A DNA stretch of 64,000 bases from Pseudomonas fulva (GCF_023517795.1 NZ_CP082928.1:992001-1056000), one strand, 5' to 3'. Positions 1 through 9,566 are shown, counted from the first letter of the stretch. Made by a program: numbers and translations. The notes: generated by a model not told the origin, from the letters alone.

Positions 1-1172
1 ACATCGGCAAGGGCCGCGGCGGCGACCACTCGGAACTCGGCGCCCTGGACGCCGAAGCCTTCGGCCATCGCCACCACCTGCCCGCCTGGGACACCGGGCT
101 GATCGTCTGGCTGGTGCAGAACCACCTGGCGATGTCGACCACCGCCCAGCGCAAGGACCTGTCCGACCCGCAGGTGATCAACGACTTCGCCGCCTTCGTC
201 GGCGACCAGACGCACCTGGATTACCTCTACGTGCTGACCGTGGCCGACATCAACGCCACCAACCCGACGCTGTGGAATTCCTGGCGTGCCAGCCTGATGC
301 GCCAACTCTACACCGAGACCAAGCGGGCGCTGCAGCGCGGCCTGGAAAACCCGGTGGAGCGCGAGGAACAGATTCGCCTGACCCAGGGCGCCGCGCTCGA
401 TACCCTGGTCAACGGCGGCACCGACCCGGATGACGTCGAGCAGCTGTGGTCGCAGCTGGGCGACGACTACTTCCTGCGCCACAGCGCCGAGGACGTCGCC
501 TGGCACACCAATGCGATCCTCCAGCACCCGGATGACGGCGGCCCGCTGGTGCTGATCAAGGAAACCACCCAGCGCGAATTCGAGGGCGGCACGCAGATCT
601 TCATCTACGCGCCGGACCAGCACGACTTCTTCGCGGTGACGGTGGCGGCCATGGCGCAGCTGAACCTGAACATCCACGATGCGCGGATTCTCACCTCAAC
701 CAGCCAGTTCACCCTCGACACCTATATCGTGCTGGAAGCCGAAGGCGGCTCGATCGGTGACAACCCGGCGCGCATCCGGCAGATCCGCCAGAGCCTGGTC
801 GACACCCTGATGCACCCGGACGAGTACCCCAGCATCATCCAGCGCCGCGTGCCGCGCCAGCTCAAGCACTTCGCCTTCGCGCCCCAGGTGACCATCCACA
901 ACGATGCCCAGCGGCCGGTGACCGTGGTCGAGCTCACGGCGCCGGATCGACCGGGCCTGCTGGCCAAGATCGGGCGTATCTTCCTGGATTTCGACCTGTC
1001 GGTGCAGAACGCCAAGATCGCCACCCTGGGCGAGCGGGTGGAGGACGTGTTCTTCGTCACCGATGCCAACAACCAGCCGCTGTCCGACCCCGAGCTGTGC
1101 GCGCGCCTGCAGCAGACCATCATCACCAAGCTGTCGGCCAGCAGCCCCAGCCCGACACAGATCAGCATCTGA
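1..1172 (+). CDS. glnD: Bifunctional uridylyltransferase/uridylyl-removing enzyme GlnD, C-terminal part
   Basis: The gene enters from the left edge in the frame starting at base 3, so only about the last 390 residues are present. GlnD uridylylates and deuridylylates the PII protein and so reports glutamine status to nitrogen control. The first visible residues ([11 protein letters not shown]) belong to the HD-type UR-domain region. The last 200 residues hold two ACT domains: one around the [12 protein letters not shown] segment, and a second around [15 protein letters not shown], the classic ACT signature that binds glutamine. The stop codon is followed at once by a strong hairpin shared with the convergent chemoreceptor gene. 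The nucleotidyltransferase domain is outside the window. Confidence 0.95.
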   Translation, partial: IGKGRGGDHSELGALDAEAFGHRHHLPAWDTGLIVWLVQNHLAMSTTAQRKDLSDPQVINDFAAFVGDQTHLDYLYVLTVADINATNPTLWNSWRASLMRQLYTETKRALQRGLENPVEREEQIRLTQGAALDTLVNGGTDPDDVEQLWSQLGDDYFLRHSAEDVAWHTNAILQHPDDGGPLVLIKETTQREFEGGTQIFIYAPDQHDFFAVTVAAMAQLNLNIHDARILTSTSQFTLDTYIVLEAEGGSIGDNPARIRQIRQSLVDTLMHPDEYPSIIQRRVPRQLKHFAFAPQVTIHNDAQRPVTVVELTAPDRPGLLAKIGRIFLDFDLSVQNAKIATLGERVEDVFFVTDANNQPLSDPELCARLQQTIITKLSASSPSPTQISI

Positions 1173-1173
1173 A

Positions 1174-1207
1174 TGCAGCGCGGGCCCCATTCGGGGCCCG
1201 CGCTGCA
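1174..1207. terminator. Bidirectional hairpin between glnD and chemoreceptor
   Basis: A perfect 15-bp inverted repeat (1174-1188 with 1193-1207) with a 4-nt loop lies between two convergent stop codons. It has no clear T-run on either side. The very GC-rich stem and its position support a shared terminator. Confidence 0.7.
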
Positions 1208-1211
1208 GGGG

Positions 1212-3104
1212 TCAGATCCGGAAGCTGTCCACCAGTTGCTTGAGCCGCCCGACCTGCTGATCCAGCTCGGTACAGGCGCTCAGGCTGGCCTGCAGGTTGC
1301 GCACACCGTCCTGGTTCAGGGTGTTGATCTCGGTGATGTCCATGTTCAGGCTCTCGATCACCGAGGTCTGCTCCTCGGTGGCGGTGGCCACGGACTGGTT
1401 CATGCCGTCGATCTCGCCGATGCGGCGGGTCACGCCACGCAGGTTCTCGCCGGCCTGACCACCGATGCGCACGCTGTCGTCGCTGAAGCGGCGACTCTCG
1501 CTCATGGTCGTCACGGCATCGCGTGCCCCCGACTGCAGCTGTTCGATCATCTGCTGGATTTCCTGGGCCGAGCTCTGGGTGCGCTGGGCCAGGTTGCGCA
1601 CTTCGTCGGCCACCACCGCGAAACCGCGACCCGCCTCGCCGGCACGCGCCGCCTCGATGGCGGCGTTGAGGGCGAGCAGGTTGGTCTGCTCGGAGATGCC
1701 CTTGATGACGTCGAGGATCTGGCCGATATCGTTGCTCTTCTCGCTCAGCAATTCGATGTGGTTGCCCGAGGCCTGGATCTTGTCCGACAGGTCACCCATC
1801 GAGCCCAGGGTGCGCTCGACCATGCCCTGACCTTCCTCGGCATCGCGGCGCGCCTCGCTGGCCTGAATCGATGCATCGGCGGCGTTGCGGGCGATCTCCT
1901 GGGCAGCGGCGCCCAGCTCGTTGATCGCCGCGGCGACGCTGTCGGTGCGCGCCGCCTGCTCGCTGGAGTTGCCCATGGAGGCATTGGAGGCCTGCACCAC
2001 GGTGCTGACCCGGGCATGCACTTCGCGGGTGGTCGAAGCCACTTCGCGAATCGACTCGTGGATACGCTCGACGAAGCGGTTGAAGGCCCCGGCCAGTTCG
2101 CCGAATTCGTCGCCGGAGTCGATCTTCAGACGCTGGGTCAGGTCGCCCTCGCCTTCGGCGATGCCACTCATGGCATCGCTCATCACGTGCAATGGGCGCA
2201 GCAGGATGCGAATCAGCGCACCGAGCAGCAGCAGGATGGCGATCACCCCGATGACCGTGGAGGTCAGCGCCGAAATACGGAATTCGCGCAACGCCGCGAA
2301 CGCCTTGCCCTCGTCGACCGACAGGCCGACGTACCAACGCACGCCGGCCAGGCCCTGCACCGGCAGGAAGGTGACGATGCGCGCACTGCCATCGATGCCG
2401 ATGGTGTTCTGCAGACCGGATTCCAGGCGCGGCGTGGCCTCGGGGTAGAGCTCCGGCAGCTTCTTGAGCACCAGGCTCTTGTCCGGGTGCACCAGCATCG
2501 TGCCCTTGTCGTCGACCAGGAAGGCATAGCCCATGCCACCCAGGTCGAAGGAATTGAGGATGTCGTCGATGGTCTGCAGCTTGAGGTCGCCGCCGACCAC
2601 GCCCTGCAGGGTGCCGCCGACGCTGACCGGCCGGGTGATGGTGATCAGCAGGCCGTCACGCGGGTCGGCCGCCAGGTAGGGCTCGGTCAGGCCCGGGCCG
2701 CTGCTGCCCGCGGCACTCTTGTACCAGGGACGCTGCCGCGGATCGTAGCCGGCCGGCAGCTCGCTCGGCGGAAACTGGGTATAGGTACCGTCGTTCTGGC
2801 CGTAGTAGGCGTACAGGAAGGCAGAGGCGATGCTGCGGTGCTGCAGGTTTCTGGCCAGCGGTGCCGGTGCGCTGTCGTCCTGCACCGCTTCGGCCAGGTT
2901 GTCGAGCAGTTGCATGCGCCCGGAAAGCCAGTGCTGGATGTTGCCCGTGGAAACCTGGCCGACATCATTGAGGTAGTTGGCCAGGTTGTCGCGAATCGAC
3001 GTGCGCTGCAGGTAGTCGTTGTACAGCGCGAAGGACGCGAAGGCCGCAATGACCACCAGGGAAGCAGCCAGCATGATCTTGTGGCTGAATTTGAGGGTGC
3101 GCAT
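1212..3104 (-). CDS. Methyl-accepting chemotaxis protein with periplasmic dCache domain
   Basis: A 630-residue chemoreceptor of the inner membrane that passes ligand signals to CheA/CheW. Order: TM1 about residues 9-28, a periplasmic double-Cache region about 35-275, TM2 about 281-302, HAMP about 303-355, then the cytoplasmic signalling helix bundle. The hairpin tip ([19 protein letters not shown]) is fully conserved, so signalling should work. The sensor region contains an RxWY segment (RPWYKSA) and a later GGDLKL aspartate, features of dCache_1 sensors of the PctA type that often bind amino acids. The ligand is inferred at family level only. It is transcribed alone, convergent with glnD and divergent from dapC. 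Confidence 0.9.
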   Translation of the reverse strand: MRTLKFSHKIMLAASLVVIAAFASFALYNDYLQRTSIRDNLANYLNDVGQVSTGNIQHWLSGRMQLLDNLAEAVQDDSAPAPLARNLQHRSIASAFLYAYYGQNDGTYTQFPPSELPAGYDPRQRPWYKSAAGSSGPGLTEPYLAADPRDGLLITITRPVSVGGTLQGVVGGDLKLQTIDDILNSFDLGGMGYAFLVDDKGTMLVHPDKSLVLKKLPELYPEATPRLESGLQNTIGIDGSARIVTFLPVQGLAGVRWYVGLSVDEGKAFAALREFRISALTSTVIGVIAILLLLGALIRILLRPLHVMSDAMSGIAEGEGDLTQRLKIDSGDEFGELAGAFNRFVERIHESIREVASTTREVHARVSTVVQASNASMGNSSEQAARTDSVAAAINELGAAAQEIARNAADASIQASEARRDAEEGQGMVERTLGSMGDLSDKIQASGNHIELLSEKSNDIGQILDVIKGISEQTNLLALNAAIEAARAGEAGRGFAVVADEVRNLAQRTQSSAQEIQQMIEQLQSGARDAVTTMSESRRFSDDSVRIGGQAGENLRGVTRRIGEIDGMNQSVATATEEQTSVIESLNMDITEINTLNQDGVRNLQASLSACTELDQQVGRLKQLVDSFRI

Positions 3105-3415
3105 GAAGGAGCTCTCGCTTAAAGGGATGCCGGGAGGATTACCTTCAGGCTATCGACCCAAAGCGATGCGGCTTTAGGGGCGCTTTCGAAAAATCTGACC
3201 AACACGTCAGCCAGATAAATGACGACGGAAAAAGCGCTTTTCCAGAGGGCGCTACGGCCTCCTGTCGCAGGCATTCGCGACGCTTTTGGTAGCCAGGCGA
3301 TGCCCCCCAGCGCGGGGCAATATTGGTCAGCGCCGATAAGCAATTTTCCTGAGACGGCCCACGTGCTAGTGTCGACAACTTTGTCGTCGCCCCACAAAGG
3401 ACCCGTCGGATCATC
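3105..3415. other. Divergent intergenic region, chemoreceptor/dapC
   Basis: This 311-bp region is moderately AT-rich compared with its neighbours and must hold the promoters of both divergent genes. I see no convincing coding sequence or repeat. A GCCGATAAG string around 3336 resembles a flagellar sigma-28 -10 element, but it points toward dapC and lacks a matching -35. Confidence 0.5.
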
Positions 3416-4612
3416 ATGAACCACGCCCTCGCCCAGCTGCAGCCCTACCCTTTCGAAAAACTGCGTGCCCTGCTCGCCGGCGTCACCCCGGCGGCGGATC
3501 GCTCGCCCATCGCCCTGTCGATCGGCGAACCCAAGCACCGCTCGCCGGCCTTCGTGGCCCAGGCACTGACCGACAACCTCGACCAGATGGCCGTCTACCC
3601 CACCACCCAGGGCATCCCGGCGTTGCGCGAGGCCATCGCCACCTGGTGCGCACGGCGCTTCAGGGTGCCGGCCGGCTGGCTGGACGCTGCGCGCCATGTG
3701 CTGCCGGTCAACGGCACCCGAGAGGCATTGTTCGCCTTCACCCAGACCGTGGCACAGCGCGACGTCGATGGCCTGGTGGTCAGCCCCAATCCGTTCTATC
3801 AGATCTATGAAGGCGCAGCCCTGCTCGCCGGCACCCAGCCCCACTACCTGCCGTGCCTGGCCGAACACGGCTTCAATCCGGATTTCGACGCGGTAGCAGC
3901 CGAGGTATGGCAGCGCTGCCAGATCCTCTTCCTGTGTTCGCCCGGCAACCCGACCGGCGCCCTGATCCCGCTGGACACCCTCAAGAAGCTGATCACCCTG
4001 GCCGACCAGTACGACTTCGTGATCGCCGCCGACGAGTGCTACAGCGAGCTGTACTTCGACGAGGAAAACCCGCCGCCCGGCCTGCTGACCGCCTGCGCCG
4101 AGCTGGGCCGCAGCGACTTCAAGCGCTGCGTGGTGTTCCACAGCCTGTCCAAGCGTTCCAACCTGCCCGGGCTGCGCTCGGGGTTCGTGGCCGGTGATGC
4201 GGAGATTCTCAAGGCCTTCCTGCTGTACCGCACCTACCACGGCTGCGCCATGCCGGTTCAGACCCAGCTGGCCAGCATCGCCGCCTGGCAGGACGAAGAG
4301 CACGTACGCGCCAACCGCGACCTGTACCGCGAGAAGTTCGACGCCGTGCTGGCGATTCTCCAGGACGTGATGGACGTGCAACGCCCGGACGGCGGCTTCT
4401 ACCTGTGGGCCAGGACGCCAGGCGATGATGCCGAGTTCACCCGGGCATTGTTCGCCAGGGAACATGTCACCGTGGTGCCGGGCTCCTACCTGTCCCGCGA
4501 TGTGGAGGGTTTCAACCCGGGCGCCGGGCGGGTACGCATGGCACTGGTCGCACCGTTGGCGGAGTGCGTGGAAGCGGCGCAGCGCATTCGCCGCTTTATC
4601 GAAACCGCCTGA
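3416..4612 (+). CDS. dapC: Succinyldiaminopimelate transaminase DapC
   Basis: A 398-residue PLP-dependent fold-type I aminotransferase that transfers the amino group of glutamate to N-succinyl-2-amino-6-ketopimelate in the succinylase branch of the lysine/diaminopimelate pathway (cytoplasm). The PLP lysine is K246 in the SLSKRSN motif. CSPGNPTGA (substrate and PLP contacts) and the RVRMAL C-terminal arginine motif are also present. The length fits the family. Its place next to glnD matches other pseudomonads, and dapD and dapE of the same pathway are elsewhere in this window. A close paralogous aminotransferase function cannot be excluded from sequence alone. Confidence 0.9.
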   Translation: MNHALAQLQPYPFEKLRALLAGVTPAADRSPIALSIGEPKHRSPAFVAQALTDNLDQMAVYPTTQGIPALREAIATWCARRFRVPAGWLDAARHVLPVNGTREALFAFTQTVAQRDVDGLVVSPNPFYQIYEGAALLAGTQPHYLPCLAEHGFNPDFDAVAAEVWQRCQILFLCSPGNPTGALIPLDTLKKLITLADQYDFVIAADECYSELYFDEENPPPGLLTACAELGRSDFKRCVVFHSLSKRSNLPGLRSGFVAGDAEILKAFLLYRTYHGCAMPVQTQLASIAAWQDEEHVRANRDLYREKFDAVLAILQDVMDVQRPDGGFYLWARTPGDDAEFTRALFAREHVTVVPGSYLSRDVEGFNPGAGRVRMALVAPLAECVEAAQRIRRFIETA

Positions 4613-4621
4613 AGACCGAGC

Positions 4622-4641
4622 GCTGAGGGCACCCCCTCAGC
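4622..4641. terminator. Hairpin between convergent dapC and methyltransferase genes
   Basis: A perfect 8-bp stem (4622-4629 with 4634-4641) with a 4-nt loop lies between two convergent stop codons. It is short and has no T-run, so it is a moderate call. Confidence 0.5.
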
Positions 4642-4650
4642 CTCATGGCG

Positions 4651-5607
4651 TCACCCTGCCGTGCGGGTAACGGTCAGCACCACCGCGGCGATGCGTTCGA
4701 CCTGCTCATAGCCGGGCTTGAGCAATTCCTCGCCGAACACGTCCGGGTCCATCTCCTCGTACCGCCAGGCCAGTGCCGGATCGCCCAGGGTGCGTTCGAC
4801 GTAGGCCAGAAACGGATCCCCGGCCGCGGTCATCGCCACGCCCGTATACAGCAGCAGGCTGCCACCGGGGGCCAGGCGGCCGAGCGCCGCCTCGACGATG
4901 GCTTCGGAGAGCCCGGCCCCCAGCTCACCGCCACCATCGCGGTAGGCCCGGCTGTCGGCATCGAGCATGTAGGGTGGGTTGGCGACGATCAGATCGAACT
5001 CGCCGTCGACGTTTTTCAGCAGGTCGCTGTAACGCGCCTCAACGTTGCTCGCCCCGGCCAGCGCCGCGTTGATACGGGTGAATTCCAGTGCCCGGGGATT
5101 GATATCCACCGCCAGCACCTGGGCAGCCGGTCGCGCCTGGGCGATGCACAGGGCACCCGGCCCGGCGCCACAGCAGATATCCACTGCCCGCGACACCACT
5201 GCAGTCGACGGCATACCGAGAAAGGCATCGATGGCGCGCACGAATCGGTAGGTGTCGGGCCCGAAGAACACGGCGTCGGCCTGCACGGTCGGGTAGCGGG
5301 AGTGCACAAACAGCTTGCCTCCCAGGCTGGACCAGCGCACCGCGCTGGACAGCTGCGCGCCCTGTTGCTGCAGCACGCCACCGGCACGCATCAACTCGAG
5401 CAGCTCGTCCCCCACCACCTGTGCCTGGAACGGTCGGCTCCAGCCGAATACGCCGGCCAGGTCATGGGCCTGCCGGTTTTCCGGGCGGCCGTTGACCCGT
5501 TCGTGGGTCAACGGCGTACCGGTGATAAATCGATAGCCCTTCTGCTCGAGAGTCTGGCCAAGGCTCAATAGCGCCTGCTGTTGTAGGGTGTTTTGCTCGC
5601 TGTGCAT
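4651..5607 (-). CDS. Class I SAM-dependent methyltransferase with NPPY motif
   Basis: A 318-residue protein with a Rossmann-type SAM domain in its second half. DICCGAGPGAL is motif I (SAM binding) and VANPPYM is the NPPY catalytic motif seen in enzymes that methylate planar amide or exocyclic nitrogens, such as PrmB/PrmC glutamine methyltransferases and some DNA methylases. The N-terminal 140 residues may bind substrate. It follows the diiron-protein gene by 17 nt on the same strand, so the two are probably co-transcribed. The exact substrate is unknown, and the absence of a target-recognition region argues against a DNA modification enzyme. Confidence 0.8.
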   Translation of the reverse strand: MHSEQNTLQQQALLSLGQTLEQKGYRFITGTPLTHERVNGRPENRQAHDLAGVFGWSRPFQAQVVGDELLELMRAGGVLQQQGAQLSSAVRWSSLGGKLFVHSRYPTVQADAVFFGPDTYRFVRAIDAFLGMPSTAVVSRAVDICCGAGPGALCIAQARPAAQVLAVDINPRALEFTRINAALAGASNVEARYSDLLKNVDGEFDLIVANPPYMLDADSRAYRDGGGELGAGLSEAIVEAALGRLAPGGSLLLYTGVAMTAAGDPFLAYVERTLGDPALAWRYEEMDPDVFGEELLKPGYEQVERIAAVVLTVTRTAG

Positions 5608-5624
5608 CGATGCCCCGGATCTGA

Positions 5625-7001
5625 TTATTGGAGATAGGCGTTGAACAGGCGCGTGGCCAGCAGCCCTGCCGGCGTGAAATGGCTGGCGGGCGACATCAGC
5701 TCGATCAGCTTGCTGGCCTGCTGTTGAGCCGGCATGCCGCGCAGTGCCGCATGCAGCGCCTGGGCTTCGTCGTCCAGGCCCATGGCCTGTTCGCCGCCCG
5801 CCGCTGCCGGACGGCGACGTGGACGACCACGGGTGCGCGCTGGCGCCCAGCTACCGGCGATCCAGTCATGCAGCAACTGCAGCTCATAGCTGCTGAACAC
5901 ACCGAACATGGCGGCTCGATCGCCCTGTACCAGCTGCCAGAAGCGACTGTTCTGCGGGTCCTCGTCGCGGCGGATCCAACCACGCTTCTGCAGGGCTTCG
6001 AGAAAGGCACGCACCTGACCGGGCTCGCTGAGCCATTCATTGACGGTGCGCCCTTCGATTCGGCAGTAATCGGAGTGCACCTGGGTGGCCACCTCGCGCT
6101 TGCGCTCGAGCATGGCGCACACCTCGTCTTCGAGATCGAAGGCGGCGATCACCGCGGTAGAGCCGATGCCCAGGTCGTTGAGCTGGTAGCCACGTATCAC
6201 GCGGCGGTAGAACGCATCCCGATCGCCAACCACCGGCAGGTTTTCCAGCACCGCCTGCACGGCTTTCTGGGCATGGCCGGTACTGGCATTGTCGATGGTC
6301 ACGTGCAACTGGAAGTAATAGGGATCGACATCCAGCTCGGTGAGCTCGTAGCTGGTGATCAGCAGGTGCAACGGCAGCTGTTCGTAGCCCAGGTTGTAGC
6401 CGATCACCTCGGGCAGGTAATCATCGGCCAGATGCCCCAGCGCCAGTTGCTGGGCACCCTGCAGAAAGTGCTCGTCTTCCAGTTCGGCCAGTTCGTCACA
6501 GCCATGCTGAGCCAGCAGTTGCTTGTAGAGCACCACGTGGTTCATGGCCGGAACGCCGTCGCCCAGTTCTTCGAGGTAGGTACGCAGCAGAGGACGCAGG
6601 CGCAGCTCCTGCCAATGCCGGAGCAACCCGTACAGCCAGGCCCCATCCACCAGCTTGGTGGGCGCGACGTGACGCAGGAAATACAGGGCATGGGCGCGAT
6701 CGTGGAAGTACCGCCGTGGCGCACCCTGGCGCCGCTCCTGCAGGTACTGCCCATAGGCCTCGGTGGTGCGCAGCGCGGCACTACGCATCCAGTCCAGCAG
6801 CGCTTCGGGCTGCTCAGGCACGTCGCAAGGCAACGCCTGGGCCTTGGCCAGCTGGCCGTCCAGGAAGCTGCGCGCCTCGTTCAGCGCGCCCTCGTCCAGC
6901 TCGGGTTGCAAAAGACGCTCGTACAGCGTGCGAGCGGGACCGGCCTGAAGGAAATTGCAGCTTTGGCTGGACGTGGTGAAGATCGGCATCAAAGTCGTCA
7001 T
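5625..7001 (-). CDS. Iron-containing redox enzyme family protein (haem-oxygenase-like diiron fold)
   Basis: A 458-residue protein whose middle part (about residues 200-300) contains the conserved helices of the haem-oxygenase-like diiron oxidase superfamily: a GYNLGYE segment, a following LHVTIDN segment, and STGHAQKA. These supply the Glu/Asp and His ligands typical of the group (relatives include UndA- and SznF-type enzymes). The N-terminal part (RYFHDRAHALYFLRH) and the C-terminal extension are specific to this subfamily. The start at 7001 was chosen because an upstream ATG at 7034 adds a poorly conserved 11 residues. No substrate can be deduced. It probably forms a two-gene unit with the NPPY methyltransferase downstream. 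Confidence 0.7.
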   Translation of the reverse strand: MTTLMPIFTTSSQSCNFLQAGPARTLYERLLQPELDEGALNEARSFLDGQLAKAQALPCDVPEQPEALLDWMRSAALRTTEAYGQYLQERRQGAPRRYFHDRAHALYFLRHVAPTKLVDGAWLYGLLRHWQELRLRPLLRTYLEELGDGVPAMNHVVLYKQLLAQHGCDELAELEDEHFLQGAQQLALGHLADDYLPEVIGYNLGYEQLPLHLLITSYELTELDVDPYYFQLHVTIDNASTGHAQKAVQAVLENLPVVGDRDAFYRRVIRGYQLNDLGIGSTAVIAAFDLEDEVCAMLERKREVATQVHSDYCRIEGRTVNEWLSEPGQVRAFLEALQKRGWIRRDEDPQNSRFWQLVQGDRAAMFGVFSSYELQLLHDWIAGSWAPARTRGRPRRRPAAAGGEQAMGLDDEAQALHAALRGMPAQQQASKLIELMSPASHFTPAGLLATRLFNAYLQ

Positions 7002-7190
7002 GGTCGGAGCCTTGCGTGGGCAGTTCAGGAGCACCGGTGAAACGAGGCGGCGCTCGATCGATTCTTGGAATGGCCGCGCGAGCGACGCGTCATGGCCTTA
7101 TGAAATTGGGAGAAGGCCGGACGAGAAAAGATTCAACCTGAAGGATCAGCGGTCACCGCCATGCAGCCGGCGCCTCGCGCAGGATCAGGC

Positions 7191-7225
7191 ACAAAAAAGC
7201 CAGGCCGAGCATCGCTCGCCTGGCT
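7191..7225 (-). terminator. Intrinsic terminator of Mn catalase gene
   Basis: Read on the minus strand, an 8-bp outer stem (agccaggc with gcctggct) plus an inner gagc/gctc stem is followed by six T residues (7192-7197 on the plus strand are A). It lies 33 nt beyond the stop of the catalase gene. Confidence 0.75.
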
Positions 7226-7257
7226 GTGGCCCTGCCCTCCGGCAGTGAGGCCGGCCC

Positions 7258-8139
7258 TTACTCGGGTTTGCGCGCTGCGCCCGAGCCGAGGTCAGCACCG
7301 GTGATCGAATCCAGCGTCGGATCCGAAGCGGTGCGCTTGGCCATCTGCAGCAGGGTTTCAGCCTGCTTGGCCGGCAGCATGACCTGGGCGGTGCCATCGC
7401 CACCATCGACCGCCGGTTGCGGATCGGCGACGAACTCCCACTGATCACCCTCGTTCCACGGCCCACGGCGATCCTCGTCACCCTGGGACATGTTGAAGTA
7501 CACACTGGTGAACTCCGGCACGCCCGGCAGCTTGCCTTGCGGGAAGTTCGGCTGGATGGCATGCAGCGCCTTCTCGAAGGACTTCTGGTGCGCCAGCTCA
7601 CGGGTCATCAGGAACGCCAGCGCATCCTTGATGCCCGGGTCATCGGTCACGTTGATCAGCCGCTCGTAGACGATCTTGGCCCGGGCTTCGGCGGCGATAT
7701 TGGAACGGAAATCCGCCGTCGGCTCGCCGATGGTGTCGATGTAGGCCGCTGTCCAGGGCACCCCGGCGGAATTGGTCAGCGCCGGGCCACCGCCGTACAG
7801 CAGCGAGGTGATGTGCGAGTCGTTGCCGCCCTCGGTCAGCGAGCGGTACAGCGCCGCCTCCTCTTCCACGGCCTCGGCCAGATCACCCTTGGCACCCTTG
7901 TTGAGCATGCCGACGATCGAACCGATGATTTCCAGGTGGCTGAGTTCTTCGGTGGCGATGTCCAGCAGCAGATCCTTGCGGCCTGCATCGTCTTCGGCCA
8001 GGCCTTGGGTGAAATAACGCATGGCTGCAGCCAGTTCGCCCTGAGGGCCGCCGAATTGTTCGAGCAGCAAATTTGCCAGGCCCGGATTGGGGCCGGCAAC
8101 TCTTACCGTGTATTGCAATCGCTTGTTATGTACGAACAT
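7258..8139 (-). CDS. katN: Manganese (non-haem) catalase
   Basis: A 293-residue dimanganese catalase that disproportionates hydrogen peroxide. The four-helix bundle ligands are visible: E35 (GELAAAM), E65 and H68 in TEELSHLE, a glutamate in the VYERL helix, and the RELAHQKSF EXXH pair. Length and the C-terminal tail match KatN/MnCat proteins. It is divergent from a YciE-like ferritin-fold gene across a repeat-rich 285-bp region, and a YciG-type gene is nearby. In enterobacteria the yciGFE-katN group is part of the RpoS general stress response, so a similar role is inferred here. Confidence 0.92.
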   Translation of the reverse strand: MFVHNKRLQYTVRVAGPNPGLANLLLEQFGGPQGELAAAMRYFTQGLAEDDAGRKDLLLDIATEELSHLEIIGSIVGMLNKGAKGDLAEAVEEEAALYRSLTEGGNDSHITSLLYGGGPALTNSAGVPWTAAYIDTIGEPTADFRSNIAAEARAKIVYERLINVTDDPGIKDALAFLMTRELAHQKSFEKALHAIQPNFPQGKLPGVPEFTSVYFNMSQGDEDRRGPWNEGDQWEFVADPQPAVDGGDGTAQVMLPAKQAETLLQMAKRTASDPTLDSITGADLGSGAARKPE

Positions 8140-8256
8140 GGACTGTTCTCCTCACCGGTAATCATTCCCTTCATGGTTCAGCTCCTCGCCCTCATCGGGC
8201 ATGTAATACCGAATGCGAAAGTGCGCATCGAGTTCAAGCAAAAACAAACTTTACAA

Positions 8257-8341
8257 TTAAGCGAAACGGCAATTCCTATTAAGCGAAACGGCAACTTCCA
8301 GCCTGCCTGCGCCTTGCCGTTTCGCTTGATAGCGTTTCGTT
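8257..8341. repeat. Cluster of direct and inverted AGCGAAACG repeats between katN and yciE-like gene
   Basis: The 16-mer ttaagcgaaacggcaa occurs twice as an exact direct repeat (8257-8272 and 8279-8294, 22 bp apart). A 14-bp exact inverted copy (ttgccgtttcgctt) lies at 8314-8327, and a partial inverted copy (agcgtttcgtt) at 8331-8341. The second and third copies could form a 14-bp stem with a 19-nt loop. The placement in the divergent promoter region (8140-8424) suggests an operator array or a decayed repeat. I see no coding sequence in this gap. Confidence 0.8.
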
Positions 8342-8424
8342 CAATACCGCTGGCGAAAAGTAATGAACCTGCACAACGGGTGCCGCCTCGGAACAGTACT
8401 TGTCTATAACCGCGAGATCCGATC

Positions 8425-8934
8425 ATGACCACGAAACGCGAAAACCTGGTGAGCTGGCTACGCGATGCCCATGCCATGGAACAACAAGCGGAGCAGATGC
8501 TGACAGCACAAAAAGAGCGCCTGCATAATTATCCGAAGTTGCGCACGCGCATCGAAAAACATATCGAAGAAACGGTGGGCCAGCGCGAGGCCCTGGAACG
8601 GGCATTGACTCGCCTCGGTAGCGAGCCCTCCACCTTGAAGGATTTCAGCGGCAAGCTGATGGCGTTCGGCCAGGCCATGGGTGGCATGGTCATGAGCGAC
8701 GAGGTCGTCAAAGGGGCCATGTCGGGTTATGTCTTCGAGACCCTGGAAATCGCCTCTTACACGGTATTGATCACGGCCGCCAAGGCCGTGGGTGATACCC
8801 AGACCCAGCAGGACTGCGAAACCATCCTGCAGCAGGAAATCGCCATGGCCGAATGGCTGCGCGAACACCTGCCGGAATTGAGCCAGGCCTTTCTGGATCG
8901 CTCCGACACGCCTGGCCTGGAGGCCAAGCGCTAG
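8425..8934 (+). CDS. YciE/YciF-type ferritin-like protein (DUF892)
   Basis: A 169-residue all-helical protein of the DUF892 ferritin-like family. Repeated E-x-x-H/Q helices are visible (NLVSWLRDAHAMEQQAEQM near the N-terminus, HIEETVGQREALERAL, then LEIASYTVLITAA and QQEIAMAEWLREHLP), the family pattern of a four-helix bundle with a possible dimetal site. These proteins are associated with stress and stationary phase in enterobacteria; the biochemical role is unknown. It is divergent from Mn catalase and followed by a strong hairpin terminator, so it is monocistronic. Confidence 0.88.
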   Translation: MTTKRENLVSWLRDAHAMEQQAEQMLTAQKERLHNYPKLRTRIEKHIEETVGQREALERALTRLGSEPSTLKDFSGKLMAFGQAMGGMVMSDEVVKGAMSGYVFETLEIASYTVLITAAKAVGDTQTQQDCETILQQEIAMAEWLREHLPELSQAFLDRSDTPGLEAKR

Positions 8935-8959
8935 GCATTCGATAGGGTCCGCGAGATCT

Positions 8960-8995
8960 TGCAGGAAGCCGGCGCATGCGCCGGCTTCCTGCATT
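8960..8995. terminator. Hairpin terminator after yciE-like gene
   Basis: A perfect 15-bp inverted repeat (8960-8974 with 8979-8993) with a CATG loop lies 25 nt after the stop codon, followed by TT. It also sits just beyond the end of the convergent small gene at 9014-9226 and so may serve both. Confidence 0.75.
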
Positions 8996-9013
8996 GCGGC
9001 TCAAGCTCGGTGC

Positions 9014-9226
9014 TCAAGGCTGCTGGTGGTGACCGGGCGTGGTGCCTGGCTCGTGGGTACGGGTGATCTTGCTGACCTGCACGTCGGTGATGCGCCCCTT
9101 GGCGCCCTCGTTCTGCACGTGCTGTTGCGCCTGCTCCACCGTCATGGTCTCGGCGTCGGATGATACTTCCAGATGCATCGGCTGGTTATCGCATATGTAA
9201 TTGATCAGAAATATCTGCTCTTTCAT
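9014..9226 (-). CDS. Small hypothetical protein, 70 residues
   Basis: The product begins MKEQIFLINYICDNQPMHLEV, continues with a helical segment (TMTVEQAQQHVQNEG) and ends in a polar, His/Pro-rich tail. It has no signal peptide or membrane segment, and I do not recognise the family. A weak GAGG ribosome site lies before the ATG. It is embedded among stress-type genes (catalase, YciE, YciG), so a role in the same response is plausible but unproven. The well-behaved N-terminal half supports a real gene. Confidence 0.6.
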   Translation of the reverse strand: MKEQIFLINYICDNQPMHLEVSSDAETMTVEQAQQHVQNEGAKGRITDVQVSKITRTHEPGTTPGHHQQP

Positions 9227-9566
9227 GGTGATGCCTCGCTATCAAGTCGGCCTTGCGTAAAGTCCGCACAAGGCTGCGACGAATTTAATGCCATGGAAAT
9301 AACAACATGCCAAGCACAACAATGCTGACTCTCTAGAGGCGCTCGCGTTCGACACATAAAAGTTTTAACGACGAGTCAAGCAGCGGCACAATGACAGCAA
9401 GCGGAGCAGCGCACTTCATATACAATCCTTATACAGCTCACTATCACAACACCATCACTTTTACCATTCATCGCCATCAGCACTTTTTTATTCGAACATT
9501 CCGCATCACCGCTCTCTCGAACTTTTACCTGCCGCTGATGGCAGGCCATACCGAGAGGATAGAGAA
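9227..9566. other. AT-rich intergenic region upstream of the KGG gene
   Basis: This 340-bp stretch is clearly more AT-rich than the rest of the window, as expected for promoter DNA. It contains TATACA at 9419-9424 and CTTATAC shortly after, either of which could be a -10 element. No convincing gene or repeat is visible. The frame open through it on the plus strand shows no codon bias. Confidence 0.5.

Noticed and set aside
3330..3345. Sigma-28 (FliA) promoter for the chemoreceptor
   Set aside because: The GCCGATAA string points toward dapC, not the chemoreceptor, and has no -35 partner.
3119..4465. 448-codon minus-strand frame over the dapC gene
   Set aside because: It is the antisense of dapC with biased composition and no recognisable protein.
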